Below, one piece after another: positions 25,084 through 33,823 of a DNA stretch of 64,000 bases. The notes under the pieces were generated by a model. It was not told the DNA's origin. It did no database searches and saw only the letters and a list, made by a program, of their open reading frames with translations. Both the position numbers and the translations under genes were made by a program. Location of the stretch: the NCBI GenBank assembly GCA_023386585.1, contig JAEWJM010000021.1, positions 1 through 64,000 on the forward strand, written 5' to 3'. Each line of letters begins with the position of its first letter. The first letter of the stretch is position 1. This DNA is from Bacteroidota bacterium (lineage in GTDB: Bacteria; Bacteroidota; Bacteroidia; Flavobacteriales; Flavobacteriaceae).

Positions 25084-26124
25084 TTGAAATCCAAGAAACT
25101 GATCCTTACCCTTGTCGCTGCCATCGGGCTGGCGGCCATTATTTACGGCTATCTTTTATACCGCGACATTTTTTCCGGAAATACAGCTTTTGAGCAAAAG
25201 GAAATCTATGTCAACATCCCGACGAATTCAAACTTCGATCAGGTGAAGCAAATCCTGAAACCGGTCGTGAAAGACCTTGACCGATTCGAAACGGTTGCTG
25301 AGAAGAAATCATATCCCGAAAACATCAAGGCCGGACACTTTTTGATCCGCCGCGGAATGAACAGCAATGAAATTATCAACGCGCTTCGGCAGAACATTCC
25401 GGTAAAACTTGCTTTCAACAATCAGGAACGGCTCGAAGATCTTGCCGGCCGCATCGGTTCGCAAATTGAAGCCGACAGCATCAGCCTGATGAAGTCGTTT
25501 CTCGACGAAAAGTTCCTTGCCGACCATGGGTTTAATCCAACCAATGTGTTGAGCATGTTTATCCCGAACTCTTATGAAATTTACTGGAACACCAACGCCG
25601 ACAGTTTTCGTGATAAGATGGCCGAAGAATACGAAAAGTTTTGGAACGCCGACCGAAAGGCGAAAGCGGCTGCGCTCAATCTGACGCCGCTTCAGGTTTC
25701 GGTCGTGGCGTCAATCGTACATAAAGAAACGGTCAAGCCGGACGAACGGCCGCGCGTGGCGGGAGTGTACCTGAACAGGCTGAGCCGCGGAATGAAACTC
25801 GAGGCCGATCCGACAGTGATTTATGCCGTAAAAAAGCAGGCAAACGATTTTAACCGGGTGATCAAACGGGTTCTTTATCAGGATCTTGAAACGGTCTCGC
25901 CATACAATACCTATATGTATGAAGGTCTGCCACCGGGTCCGATTTCAATGCCTGATATCGACGCAATCGATGCTGTGCTGAATCCGGAGAAGCACAACTA
26001 TCTTTATTTCTGCGCCAGCGTGACCCGTTTTGGATACCATGAATTTGCCGTGACGCCCGCACAGCATGAAGTCAACCGCAGAAAATACGTGGCCTGGATC
26101 AATAGCCAGGGAATCAAGCGATGA
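25084..26124 (+). CDS. mltG: Endolytic murein transglycosylase MltG (YceG-like)
   Basis: A 346-residue inner-membrane enzyme that cuts nascent glycan strands and so sets their length. One transmembrane helix near the N-terminus (LILTLVAAIGLAAIIYGYL), then the YceG fold. The catalytic Glu lies in ASIVHKETVKPDERP, followed by AGVYLNRLSRGMKLEADPTV and the C-terminal YEGLPPGPISMP motif. The start is TTG at 25084 (KSKK before the helix); no ATG fits upstream. Its stop overlaps the next start by four bases (ATGA). Confidence 0.94.
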   Translation: MKSKKLILTLVAAIGLAAIIYGYLLYRDIFSGNTAFEQKEIYVNIPTNSNFDQVKQILKPVVKDLDRFETVAEKKSYPENIKAGHFLIRRGMNSNEIINALRQNIPVKLAFNNQERLEDLAGRIGSQIEADSISLMKSFLDEKFLADHGFNPTNVLSMFIPNSYEIYWNTNADSFRDKMAEEYEKFWNADRKAKAAALNLTPLQVSVVASIVHKETVKPDERPRVAGVYLNRLSRGMKLEADPTVIYAVKKQANDFNRVIKRVLYQDLETVSPYNTYMYEGLPPGPISMPDIDAIDAVLNPEKHNYLYFCASVTRFGYHEFAVTPAQHEVNRRKYVAWINSQGIKR

Positions 26125-27035
26125 AAATCAGAGGCATCATCCCATTGGTGATGCTGTTGTGTTGCGTCTTATCGCAGGCGCAAAATCGGGTTGCGGATTT
26201 TATTCGGCCTTCCGACAGCTTGAATACGATTCGCCGTAACTCCGTTTTAATTTCGGAAGCAGCACTTTCTTCGGCCGCTTTTATTGCTCTTGATCAGATT
26301 TGGTATGCCGATTATCCGCGGTCTTCCTTCCATTTCAAGAACGACAACGCCGAATGGCTCCAAATGGATAAAGCCGGGCATGCGTTTACTTCGTACCATC
26401 TTTCGGAGGCAGGTACTTCGCTCTTGCGATGGAGTGGTGTCAACAAGAAACAAAGTGCGATTTACGGAACTGCTTCCGGTTTTGCATTCCTGACGATTAT
26501 TGAAGTGTTTGACGGGTTTTCGTCTCAGTGGGGCGCATCAACTGGTGATATTACCGCTAACGCCGGCGGTGCATTGCTTTATCTGTCGCAGGAACTTCTT
26601 TGGAAGGAGCAGCGCATCATCACCAAATTTTCTTTTCATACAACTCCATATGCATCGGCCCGGCCCGAAGTATTGGGAAGCAACTTGGCTGAACAGGTTT
26701 TAAAGGATTACAATGGGCAGACCTATTGGCTTTCGGCGAATCTGCATTCGTTCATAAAGGCCGACTTTATTCCCAAATGGCTAAATGTTGCAGTGGGTTA
26801 TGGTGCCGAAGGAATGATCACCGGGGACGATGCGCTTGTAAACACGGTTTTCCTCCCTGAGCACAAAAGATACCGCCAATTTTACCTGAGCTTTGACGCA
26901 GATCTGACGAAAATCGAAACGAAATCGGCGATATTGCGAACACTTTTCCGTTTGGTGAACACCATAAAAGTGCCTGCTCCGGCACTGGAAATCAACGGAA
27001 AAGGGATTACAAAAATTCACGCCTTGTACTTTTGA
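26121..27035 (+). CDS. DUF2279 family envelope protein
   Basis: A 304-residue protein with a signal peptide (LVMLLCCVLSQAQ). The conserved centre has WLQMDKAGHAFTSYHLSEAG, and EVFDGFSSQWGAS followed by DITANAGGAL; this pattern (a YfiM-like DUF2279) has several short membrane-associated helices. The C-terminal part may be beta-rich and outer-membrane associated (repeated aromatic strands). Function unknown. Being the last gene of the dapF-mltG operon suggests a link to the cell wall or outer membrane. Confidence 0.8.
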   Translation: MKIRGIIPLVMLLCCVLSQAQNRVADFIRPSDSLNTIRRNSVLISEAALSSAAFIALDQIWYADYPRSSFHFKNDNAEWLQMDKAGHAFTSYHLSEAGTSLLRWSGVNKKQSAIYGTASGFAFLTIIEVFDGFSSQWGASTGDITANAGGALLYLSQELLWKEQRIITKFSFHTTPYASARPEVLGSNLAEQVLKDYNGQTYWLSANLHSFIKADFIPKWLNVAVGYGAEGMITGDDALVNTVFLPEHKRYRQFYLSFDADLTKIETKSAILRTLFRLVNTIKVPAPALEINGKGITKIHALYF

Positions 27036-27078
27036 CAAAAGTTTAACTTGCTGAAAATCAGGTTTACAATTTTTGCCC

Positions 27079-27086
27079 TATATTTG
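27079..27086 (+). promoter_or_regulatory. Candidate -7 element for the glucosaminidase-like gene
   Basis: TATATTTG, 48 bases before the ATG. No TTG is seen at 17-23 bases upstream. Confidence 0.4.
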
Positions 27087-27133
27087 CATCGTAGAAATTT
27101 CCTTACGATTGCGTGTAGGAAGAAATACTATTT

Positions 27134-27769
27134 ATGATTAAAAAATGGATATATTACATTTCAATTACCCTTATTGTCACATTTATTAGCTTTGGTTTTA
27201 AGTCGATTAATTCCGAAAACCACGATTGGTTTTTAGTCGATGAAAACGAGCAAATGCTTTATCATTTTCCTTCCAAAAACCAGTACGATTACAAAAGCCT
27301 CAACATTCCTTTCACCGGAAAATTCTTCATAGGCTACAAGGAAGCGATCGCCTTCAAAGAGTCGCAAGGCAAATACGGAAAGATAAATACCTTCGGTTGC
27401 CTTGGAAAATATCAATTTGCACCACAAACATTAAAATCCATTGGAATCAGCGACAGCCTTGCTTTCTTGCGAAGCCCGCGGCTTCAGGAAAAAGCGTTCA
27501 TTGCGCTGCTTGCCAAAAACAAATGGGAACTGCGCGATGAAATTGAAAAATATACCGGAAAGATTATCGGCGGGATTCATATTACCGAGTCGGGTATTCT
27601 TTCTGCCGCGCATTTTGGTGGAGTATGATCGGTCAAGAAGTTCTTTAAGAGCAATGGTCGAAGATACCTGCGCGACGGCTACGGAACTTCGCTAAAAAGT
27701 TACATGAAAGCGTTCGCCGGTTATGAAACTTCTGCAATTGTCGCTGATAGCAATGCAACGGTAAAATAA
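27134..27769 (+). pseudogene. Muramidase/LysM-associated-like envelope protein interrupted by an in-frame TGA
   Basis: Codons 1-164 encode an N-terminal membrane anchor (about residues 5-22) and a lysozyme-like segment: AIAFKESQGKYGKINTFGCL, GKYQFAPQTL, SGILSAAHFGGV. A TGA at 27626-27628 then stops the frame. Reading on in the same frame gives SVKKFFKSNGRRYLRDGYGT and continues to a TAA at 27767-27769 with good protein character. From memory, relatives have Gly at the TGA position (GGVGSVKK), so a single GGA-to-TGA change explains it. The product without readthrough is 164 residues and would lack the last 46. Whether this is a real mutation, a sequencing error or a tolerated truncation cannot be told here. 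Confidence 0.75.
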
Positions 27770-27788
27770 CAATCAAAAAATTAGAATT

Positions 27789-27814
27789 AACCTGCCTCAC
27801 TGGCGGGTTTTTTT
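27789..27814 (+). terminator. Intrinsic terminator
   Basis: AACCTGCC-TCACT-GGCGGGTT followed by T; the T run touches the end of the convergent methylase gene. Confidence 0.8.
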
Positions 27815-28538
27815 ATGCTTGTTTGTGAATGATAAAGATTGCAGGCTTGTTGTGAAGATCCGGAATTGACCGCTTCCATTCGGCGATCGTTCGCGTTACG
27901 AGGAATTCGGTTGGTAAAGTAAGATCGGCGGCAATGCACAGCAGCGTCGATGGTTGCAGCGCCTGCAGCAGGTCTTCGGCCATCTTGTTGTTTCGGTAGG
28001 GAGTTTCGATAAAAATCTGCGATTGCTTTTTTTCAAAGGAAAGCCGTTCCAGCGTTTTCAGTACGGATTTTTTTTCGGATTTGTCGATAGGAAGATACCC
28101 ATTGAAGGCAAAGCTTTGTCCGTTCATACCCGAGCCCATCATTGCAAGCAGAATCGATGAAGGCCCAACGAGTGGAACCACCTGGATGTTTTTTTCGTGC
28201 GCCAGTTTTACAATCGCAGCTCCGGGATCGGCAATTCCGGGGCAACCCGCTTCCGACATCAGTCCGATATTTATTCCCTGCAGGCAAGGAGCGATCATTT
28301 GGTTGTGCTCGGAAATTTCTGTATGCTTATTAAGGACGCTGATTTTAAGTTCTGCCTGGACTTTCTCGGGTGCAACCGATTTGATAAATCGGCGCGCTGT
28401 TTTTTCGTTTTCGACAATGTAATGGTCGATGAAACCAATTGTCCGCATTATGCTTTGTGGAAGGACATCTGCCGGTTCGACTTCACCAAGCGTTGTCGGA
28501 ATTAGGTACAGCCTGCCAAATGGTTGCGACGATTTCAT
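27813..28538 (-). CDS. SAM-dependent methyltransferase, RsmI-like (tetrapyrrole methylase fold)
   Basis: A 241-residue protein resembling 16S rRNA 2'-O-methyltransferase RsmI. Motifs: LYLIPTTLGE near the N-terminus (RsmI has a similar YxVxTPIGN), GLMSEAGCPGIADPG, and VGPSSILLAMMGSGM. It probably methylates ribosomal RNA, but this shorter Bacteroidota subgroup differs from E. coli RsmI, so the target is not certain. The ATG at 28538 shares one base with the upstream stop (TGATG); an in-frame TTG just upstream is not needed. Third gene of the dnaA operon. Confidence 0.85.
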   Translation of the reverse strand: MKSSQPFGRLYLIPTTLGEVEPADVLPQSIMRTIGFIDHYIVENEKTARRFIKSVAPEKVQAELKISVLNKHTEISEHNQMIAPCLQGINIGLMSEAGCPGIADPGAAIVKLAHEKNIQVVPLVGPSSILLAMMGSGMNGQSFAFNGYLPIDKSEKKSVLKTLERLSFEKKQSQIFIETPYRNNKMAEDLLQALQPSTLLCIAADLTLPTEFLVTRTIAEWKRSIPDLHNKPAIFIIHKQA

Positions 28539-29011
28539 CAATGACCGTGTTTGCTGAGAAGTTTTCGTGCAATAATTTCGCAGCTTTGGTTAAGCATGTC
28601 GTAAACGGTGTCGAAGCCGTTCGCCAATCCGAAGTACGGGTCGGGAACGTCGACTTTCTCACCCGGGAAAAGTTCGTCAAGGATCATGCGTACTTTACGT
28701 CGGTGCTCGTCGGTTTTCGCCAATTGAACTACGTCGTCGTAATTGGTGGAATCCATCACATAGATGTAGTCGAATTCATCAAAATCCGATTGTTTGAAAA
28801 TCCGGCCTTTTTGATGGGTTATGTCGAGTCCGTTTTTTCGTGCCGTTTCGATGGAACGCGGATCAGGTTGCTTTCCAACGTGCCAATGACCTGTTCCTGC
28901 CGAGTCGACTATAAATTTATCTTTTGGAAGCTTTGATGCAAGCAGGCCTTCTGCCAAAGGCGAACGGCAGATGTTGCCAAGGCACACCATCAAGATTTTC
29001 ACGGGCTTCAT
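28538..29011 (-). CDS. Low-molecular-weight protein tyrosine phosphatase
   Basis: A 157-residue phosphatase. The catalytic loop is Cys10-X5-Arg16 in VCLGNICRSP, and the general acid Asp lies in VPDPYFG. Cytoplasmic. In bacteria this family often dephosphorylates tyrosine kinases for polysaccharide export, but nothing of that kind is nearby, so the substrate is open. It starts six bases after the dnaA stop and overlaps the methylase start. Confidence 0.94.
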   Translation of the reverse strand: MKPVKILMVCLGNICRSPLAEGLLASKLPKDKFIVDSAGTGHWHVGKQPDPRSIETARKNGLDITHQKGRIFKQSDFDEFDYIYVMDSTNYDDVVQLAKTDEHRRKVRMILDELFPGEKVDVPDPYFGLANGFDTVYDMLNQSCEIIARKLLSKHGH

Positions 29012-29017
29012 GGCCGG

Positions 29018-30445
29018 TTAAAGAGATAGTTTTTTGTGAATATCGTCTACGAATTTCTTGAATTGCTTGTCGGTCGAAACGAGGTTGTCCACCGTTTTGC
29101 ATGCGTGCAATACGGTCGCGTGATCGCGGTCGCCAATTTGGGACCCGATGTTTGCCAGTGAAGCTTTGGTGAACTTTTTAGCGAAGAACATCGCTAACTG
29201 TCTCGCCTGTACGACATGGCGCTTGCGGGTTTTCGACTGCAAGGTATCGAGGTCTAATTGGAAATAATCGGATACGACTTTCTGGATGTATTCGATCGAA
29301 ATTTCGCGTTTAATGTTTTTCACGAACTTTTCGACCACGTGCTTTGCCAACTCAAGCGTCACTTCTTTTTTGTTGAACGAGGACTGAGCAATCAGTGAAA
29401 TGATTGCACCTTCCAGTTCGCGGACGTTTGATTTGATGTTACGCGCTACATATTCGATGATATCGTCCGGCATGTCAACGCCGTCGCGATAAAGGATATT
29501 TTTCAGGATCGAAATCCGTGTTTCGTAATCGGGTTGATGCAGTTCTGCCGAAAGTCCCCATTTGAACCTCGAAAGCAAGCGCTGCTCGATGTCCTGCATG
29601 TCAACCGGAGCCTTATCCGATGTCAGGATTACCTGTTTTCCGTTTTGGTGCAGGTAATTGAAGATGTGGAAGAATACATCCTGAGTTCCTGATTTTCCGG
29701 ACAGGAATTGAACGTCATCAATAATGAGGACGTCAATCAGCTGGTAAAAGTGAATGAAATCGTTCCGGTTGTTCTTCTTTACCGAATCGATATACTGTTG
29801 GGTAAAAATCTCAGCCGATATATAGAGTACGGTTTTCTCCGGATACTTGTCTTTTATTTCAACTCCGATAGCATGTGCAAGGTGCGTTTTCCCCAAACCG
29901 ACGCCGCCAAAAATCAGCAACGGGTTAAATGAGGTTCCGCCCGGCTTATTGGCTACTGCCATACCTGCTGAACGTGCCAACCGGTTCGAGTCACCTTCAA
30001 GGAAATTGTCGAAGCTGTAATTCGCATTCAGCTGCGATTCGATTTTCAGGTTCCTGATTCCGGGAATTACGAACGGATTTTTAAGCTCGGGGCTGAGGTT
30101 CTTAAATGGTGCATCGACTTCCTGCGATTTAACCGGGCTTCGGTGCGCACTTGGCAATTGCTCCGTGAACGGTTGCTTGTTGCCGTAAGTGTTTTCCATT
30201 TTGATTTTATACAGTAGCTTTGCGTTTTTTCCAAGCTCCTTGGTTAGCGCAACCTTCAGCAGTTTCACGTAATGCTCTTCGAGCCATTCGTAAAAGAATT
30301 TGCTGGGTACTTGAATATATAATGCGTTATCGGTGAGTTCAACTGACTTAATCGGTTCAAACCAGGTTTTATACGCCTGATCCTGGATATTGTCTTTTAT
30401 GAACGACAGACAATTTTCCCATACTGATTGCGCAGTTTTATTCAT
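29018..30445 (-). CDS. dnaA: Chromosomal replication initiator DnaA
   Basis: A 475-residue protein that binds DnaA boxes and opens the origin. Domains: I, residues 1-85 (NCLSFIKDNIQDQAYKTWFE); a linker; III, the AAA+ domain with Walker A GGVGLGKTHLAHA and Walker B VLIIDDVQFL; IV, the DNA-binding domain with GDRDHATVLHACKTV near the C-terminus. First gene of an operon with the phosphatase and the methylase. Length and start (MNKTAQSVWENC) are normal. No clear promoter with the TAnnTTTG pattern is visible. Confidence 0.98.
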   Translation of the reverse strand: MNKTAQSVWENCLSFIKDNIQDQAYKTWFEPIKSVELTDNALYIQVPSKFFYEWLEEHYVKLLKVALTKELGKNAKLLYKIKMENTYGNKQPFTEQLPSAHRSPVKSQEVDAPFKNLSPELKNPFVIPGIRNLKIESQLNANYSFDNFLEGDSNRLARSAGMAVANKPGGTSFNPLLIFGGVGLGKTHLAHAIGVEIKDKYPEKTVLYISAEIFTQQYIDSVKKNNRNDFIHFYQLIDVLIIDDVQFLSGKSGTQDVFFHIFNYLHQNGKQVILTSDKAPVDMQDIEQRLLSRFKWGLSAELHQPDYETRISILKNILYRDGVDMPDDIIEYVARNIKSNVRELEGAIISLIAQSSFNKKEVTLELAKHVVEKFVKNIKREISIEYIQKVVSDYFQLDLDTLQSKTRKRHVVQARQLAMFFAKKFTKASLANIGSQIGDRDHATVLHACKTVDNLVSTDKQFKKFVDDIHKKLSL

Positions 30446-30633
30446 AGATCGATGTAAATTAGTATATTTATTAAAGGTTATCTTACAAAAGAAATTGGGC
30501 GCTTTTATAAGACTTAGGGAGCAACAAATATGTGAACAAAAATCGTTAAAAAAAAATAAAAACGGCGTTGATTTTTCGGAAATATTATTGTAAGGATTTA
30601 ATTTCCGCTTTCGCCTGAGGCCTTATATATCTT
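30446..30633. other. AT-rich gap upstream of dnaA; possible origin region with few DnaA-box-like words
   Basis: This 188-base divergent gap between dnaA and the thioesterase contains long A runs and one word, TGTGAACAA at 30531-30539, that is two mismatches from the DnaA box TGTGGATAA. A single weak match is not enough to call an origin. A stronger pair of DnaA-box-like words lies at 55505-55533. Confidence 0.3.
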
Positions 30634-31038
30634 ATGAAAGAGCATGAAATCGAAGTCCGGGTGCGCTATTCCGAGACCGACCAGATGGGAGTTGTGTACC
30701 ACGGCAATTATCTTCCTTATTTTGAGATCGGAAGGGTCGAGTGGCTGCGCCAAAAAGGCATCTCGTATAAAGACATGGAAGCAGGTGGAATTGCGCTTCC
30801 GATCGTATCGCTGACGCTCAATTACAAAAAGCCGGCGCGTTATGATGAATTGTTGACCATCAAAACCATCTTCAAAAGACAAGTCTCGGTGAAGCTCGAA
30901 TTCGATTGCGAAATCAGGAACGAGCGCGGAGAATTGTTAACAACCGGATATTTTTTGCTGGTATTTGTCGATATAAATAGTGGCCGGCCCGTTGCTCCTC
31001 CAAAATATCTTGCGCCTGTCTTCGAGAAACTTCGCTAG
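30634..31038 (+). CDS. Acyl-CoA thioesterase of the 4HBT/YbgC family
   Basis: A 134-residue hotdog-fold enzyme that hydrolyses acyl-CoA thioesters. The catalytic segment is VRYSETDQMGVVYHGNYLPY, with Asp in the ETDQMG position and the conserved HGNY. Substrate is unknown; YbgC relatives act on short acyl-CoAs and some associate with the Tol-Pal system. Divergent from dnaA. The last bases overlap the convergent YigZ gene by four (CTAG). Confidence 0.92.
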   Translation: MKEHEIEVRVRYSETDQMGVVYHGNYLPYFEIGRVEWLRQKGISYKDMEAGGIALPIVSLTLNYKKPARYDELLTIKTIFKRQVSVKLEFDCEIRNERGELLTTGYFLLVFVDINSGRPVAPPKYLAPVFEKLR

Positions 31039-31640
31039 CTGTTTTCGGTCGATAATTTTACGCCAAAAACTGCAGTCATGGCGCCGGTGATTTTGTCGAA
31101 ATCGCGTTTTCTGATGTCGACTTCAATCGCACAATCGGCTTCCATTCGTTGCGAAATGATTTTTCCATCGTATTGCTTGATGATGCGCATGACCTTACTC
31201 AAATGATCGTAGCCGAATTTCACAGTGAATTTTTTATCGATTGTTTTTTCGATAATATCAGATTCCGAAAGCGCCATTTGTGCCGCCGTTCGATATGCTG
31301 AGACGAGTCCGCCGACACCAAGCTTGACACCTCCAAAAATACGCACGACGACTACTAGAATATTGGTGAGCTTAAAAGATTGGATTTGACCGTAAATTGG
31401 CATTCCCGCCGAGTTTGCAGGTTCGCCATCGTCATTGGCCCGCCATGAAATTTGGTCGCTGCCGAATTGCCACGCATAGCAAAAATGCACTGCCGTGTAG
31501 TGCTTCTTCCGAAGTGATGCAAGAATGGTTTTAACCTCTTCCTCATTTTCGACAGCAAAAGCATAGCCGAAAAACTTGCTGTTCTTCTCTTTGTATAAAA
31601 TTTCGGGCGAAGGCGCTGAGATTGTTTTATAAGTGTCCAA
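31035..31640 (-). CDS. YigZ/IMPACT-family protein
   Basis: A 201-residue protein of the YigZ (UPF0029/IMPACT) family. Motifs: KNSKFFGYAFAVENEEEV, then HFCYAWQFG, DDGEPANSAGMPI and VVRIFGGVKLGVGGLVSAY. Function is uncertain: relatives are linked to translation or stress, and some carry a C-terminal RNA-binding-like domain as here. Start: TTG at 31640 gives MDTYKTISAPSPEIL, which fits the family start; the frame is open further upstream but non-homologous. It overlaps the end of the HAD gene by 14 bases. Confidence 0.88.
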   Translation of the reverse strand: MDTYKTISAPSPEILYKEKNSKFFGYAFAVENEEEVKTILASLRKKHYTAVHFCYAWQFGSDQISWRANDDGEPANSAGMPIYGQIQSFKLTNILVVVVRIFGGVKLGVGGLVSAYRTAAQMALSESDIIEKTIDKKFTVKFGYDHLSKVMRIIKQYDGKIISQRMEADCAIEVDIRKRDFDKITGAMTAVFGVKLSTENS

Positions 31641-32253
31641 ACGAATGCTGCTGCATGATCTTGAGGTCAAACAAATTTACCACATCTTCTTTTCCGGGCA
31701 GCAGGTTCCAAACGTGGAGTCCGCACGAAGCCGCCGCGTCGGTGTTTTCCTGGCGGTCGTCAACGAAGAGCGTCCTTTGTGGTTCGAGGTCGTGTTTTCT
31801 GATCAACAACTCGAATACCTGCGGGTCGGGTTTTCGCATCCCGAGCTCGTACGAATAATATATTTTCTCGAAACATTGGTAGAACTCGCGGCTGAAGGTC
31901 ATTCCTACGACATGTTCAAACCGCTCGATGTGCGTTGCATCGGTATTGGTAAGCAGGAACAGCCGGTATTTCTGCTTCAGCATTTGGAGTAGCTCAAGCC
32001 TTTCGAGCGGGAAATCTCCGATAATGGCGTTCCATGCCTTCCGGATTTCAAGCAATGATGCATGTGGAATGTATTTCTGGAAGCCACTCAAAAATTCCTC
32101 TTCGGAAATCCGTCCGGTCTCGTACAAAATGTTCAACTCTTCAAGATCGGCCGGCGCGCCATGAAATCCCAACGCTGCAAACCCTTCGGTAACTGCATGC
32201 TTGTTGAGGTTGATGAACACATCGCCAAAATCGAAAATAATGGTGTTGATCAT
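31627..32253 (-). CDS. HAD-superfamily phosphatase (YihX-like)
   Basis: A 208-residue haloacid-dehalogenase-type hydrolase. Nucleophile Asp lies in IIFDFGDVFINL, the Ser/Thr motif in LLTNTDATH, Lys in LGMRKPDPQVF, and the acidic loop in LFVDDRQENTDAA. It resembles YihX, a glucose-1-phosphate phosphatase, but the substrate cannot be told. The start overlaps the ribD stop by four bases (ATGA), so ribD, this gene and YigZ form one operon. Confidence 0.88.
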   Translation of the reverse strand: MINTIIFDFGDVFINLNKHAVTEGFAALGFHGAPADLEELNILYETGRISEEEFLSGFQKYIPHASLLEIRKAWNAIIGDFPLERLELLQMLKQKYRLFLLTNTDATHIERFEHVVGMTFSREFYQCFEKIYYSYELGMRKPDPQVFELLIRKHDLEPQRTLFVDDRQENTDAAASCGLHVWNLLPGKEDVVNLFDLKIMQQHSFGHL

Positions 32254-33284
32254 TTGTACATTATTATTAATTGGTCGCCCAGGATGTTTTCGGTTTCTAC
32301 GATTGTTCCGGCAGGCAGTTGCGGAGCTGCGGTTCCTTCGCCAATGATCACATTGCTGCTGAAACGGCGGATTTCATCCCAGAGCCCTGCATTTAAAAAT
32401 GCTTGCAAGGTATGGCTTCCACCTTCAATTATAACGGATTGCAGCTGGTGCCTGAAAAGGATTTCCAATATTTCTTGTGGAAGGCAATCACCAAACGCGG
32501 CTTTTTCAAAGATAACATTTTCTGAAAGCGATTGCCGTTCCGCTCCGCAAATTACAATAGTTTTTATCTTCCCGTCAAGCAGATAGCTGTCAGATGGCAC
32601 TTTTCCTGAGCGGTCAATTACGACTCTTGCCGGATTTTTTCCGGTCCACATTCTTGCATCCAACCGCGGATTATCGACAACCGCCGTGTTCGTGCCAACC
32701 ATAACGGCGCTTTCCTCAGTTCGCCATTTGTGCACCAATTGACGTGAATAGCGGTTTGAAATCCACACCGGTGCGCGGTCTTCTTTTTTATGCGGTGAAA
32801 CAAAGCCGTCGGCGCTTTCTGCCCATTTTAATATGACGTAGGGCCGCTTCTGCTGATGAAAAGTGAAAAATCGCCTGTTAAATTTTAAACATTCTTCATG
32901 AAGAATCCCGGAAGTTACCTTGATTCCTGCCTCGCGCAATTTGCGGATCCCATTGCCTGCGACAATTGGGTTTGGATCTTCGGTTCCGATGACGACTTCT
33001 GGAATTTGCAGCGAAATGATCATATCGGCGCATGGCGGTGTTCGTCCGAAGTGACTGCAGGGCTCGAGGTTTACGTAAAGAGTCGATTCGTTCAGGAGGC
33101 TTTTGTCGGCAACCGAATTTACGGCAGCAACTTCTGCATGTGGGCCGCCCGGGAATTGGTGCCATCCTTCCCCGATTATTTTATCTTTGCATACGATCAC
33201 ACTACCGACGAGTGGGTTCGGATAAGTAGTTCCCAAACCGTTTTCGGCAAGCTGGATGCAGCGCGATAGGTACTTTTCATGCAT
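32250..33284 (-). CDS. ribD: Bifunctional riboflavin biosynthesis deaminase/reductase
   Basis: A 344-residue enzyme performing two steps of riboflavin synthesis. N-terminal deaminase: zinc ligands in GPHAEVAAV and EPCSHFGRTPPC. C-terminal reductase: PYVILKWAESADGF, VMVGTNTAVVDNPRL, and IIEGGSHTL. The start is ATG 33284 (MHEKYLSRCIQLAENGLG); the frame is open 16 codons further up without family similarity. A TATTTTTG element at 33295-33302 on the minus strand is a likely -7 region, implying a very short leader. I see no FMN riboswitch upstream. Confidence 0.95.
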   Translation of the reverse strand: MHEKYLSRCIQLAENGLGTTYPNPLVGSVIVCKDKIIGEGWHQFPGGPHAEVAAVNSVADKSLLNESTLYVNLEPCSHFGRTPPCADMIISLQIPEVVIGTEDPNPIVAGNGIRKLREAGIKVTSGILHEECLKFNRRFFTFHQQKRPYVILKWAESADGFVSPHKKEDRAPVWISNRYSRQLVHKWRTEESAVMVGTNTAVVDNPRLDARMWTGKNPARVVIDRSGKVPSDSYLLDGKIKTIVICGAERQSLSENVIFEKAAFGDCLPQEILEILFRHQLQSVIIEGGSHTLQAFLNAGLWDEIRRFSSNVIIGEGTAAPQLPAGTIVETENILGDQLIIMYK

Positions 33285-33294
33285 ATTCACAGAA

Positions 33295-33302
33295 CAAAAA
33301 TA
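33295..33302 (-). promoter_or_regulatory. Candidate -7 element of the ribD operon
   Basis: TATTTTTG on the minus strand, 10 bases before the ribD ATG. No TTG at the expected spacing. Confidence 0.45.
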
Positions 33303-33337
33303 GCAAATTGGCCGGTGTAATGATATCGGCAAATAAA

Positions 33338-33823
33338 ATGGATCAAATTCAAATCAGAAGGATAGAAAAATCAGATGATGCCGCCATAGCGAGTGTTATC
33401 CGCAACGTACTCATCGAGCACAATGTTCCGAAAGTCGGCACCGCATACGCCGATCCGCAACTCGATTATATGAGCGATGCTTACAGCGGCCCTCGAACCG
33501 CTTACTTTGTCGTGGATGACAACGGTAAAATCGCGGGTGGCGCTGGAATTGCCCCTTTGGAAGGCGAGGATGATGAGATTTGTGAACTCCAAAAGATGTA
33601 TTTTCATCCTGCGATGCGCGGACGCGGAATCGGATCACAGATGATTCAAAAATGCCTCGATTTTGCCAAAAGTGCCGGTTATAAAAAGTGCTATCTGGAA
33701 ACTATGCCTTATATGACCGCTGCGCAGGCACTTTATAAAAAAAGCGGTTTCTCGTACATTGACCAACCGATGGGAAATACCGGCCACAATGCCTGTCCGG
33801 TTTGGATGTTGCGCGAATTATGA
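33338..33823 (+). CDS. GNAT-family N-acetyltransferase
   Basis: A 161-residue acetyltransferase with the acetyl-CoA-binding motif MRGRGIGSQMIQ and a following KKCYLETM, then AQALYKKSGF. Substrate unknown. Start chosen at ATG 33338 (MDQIQIRRIEKSDDAAIA) because it has A-rich upstream bases and lines up with the usual GNAT start; an ATG at 33320 is possible. Its stop overlaps the prmC start by four bases. Confidence 0.88.
   Translation: MDQIQIRRIEKSDDAAIASVIRNVLIEHNVPKVGTAYADPQLDYMSDAYSGPRTAYFVVDDNGKIAGGAGIAPLEGEDDEICELQKMYFHPAMRGRGIGSQMIQKCLDFAKSAGYKKCYLETMPYMTAAQALYKKSGFSYIDQPMGNTGHNACPVWMLREL

Noticed and set aside
30478..30486. TTATCTTAC as a DnaA box
   Set aside because: Only the first five bases match TTATCCACA; too weak to call.
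32250..33332. FMN riboswitch before ribD
   Set aside because: The leader is about 10-30 bases long and contains a promoter element; there is no room for the riboswitch fold and none of its conserved words.
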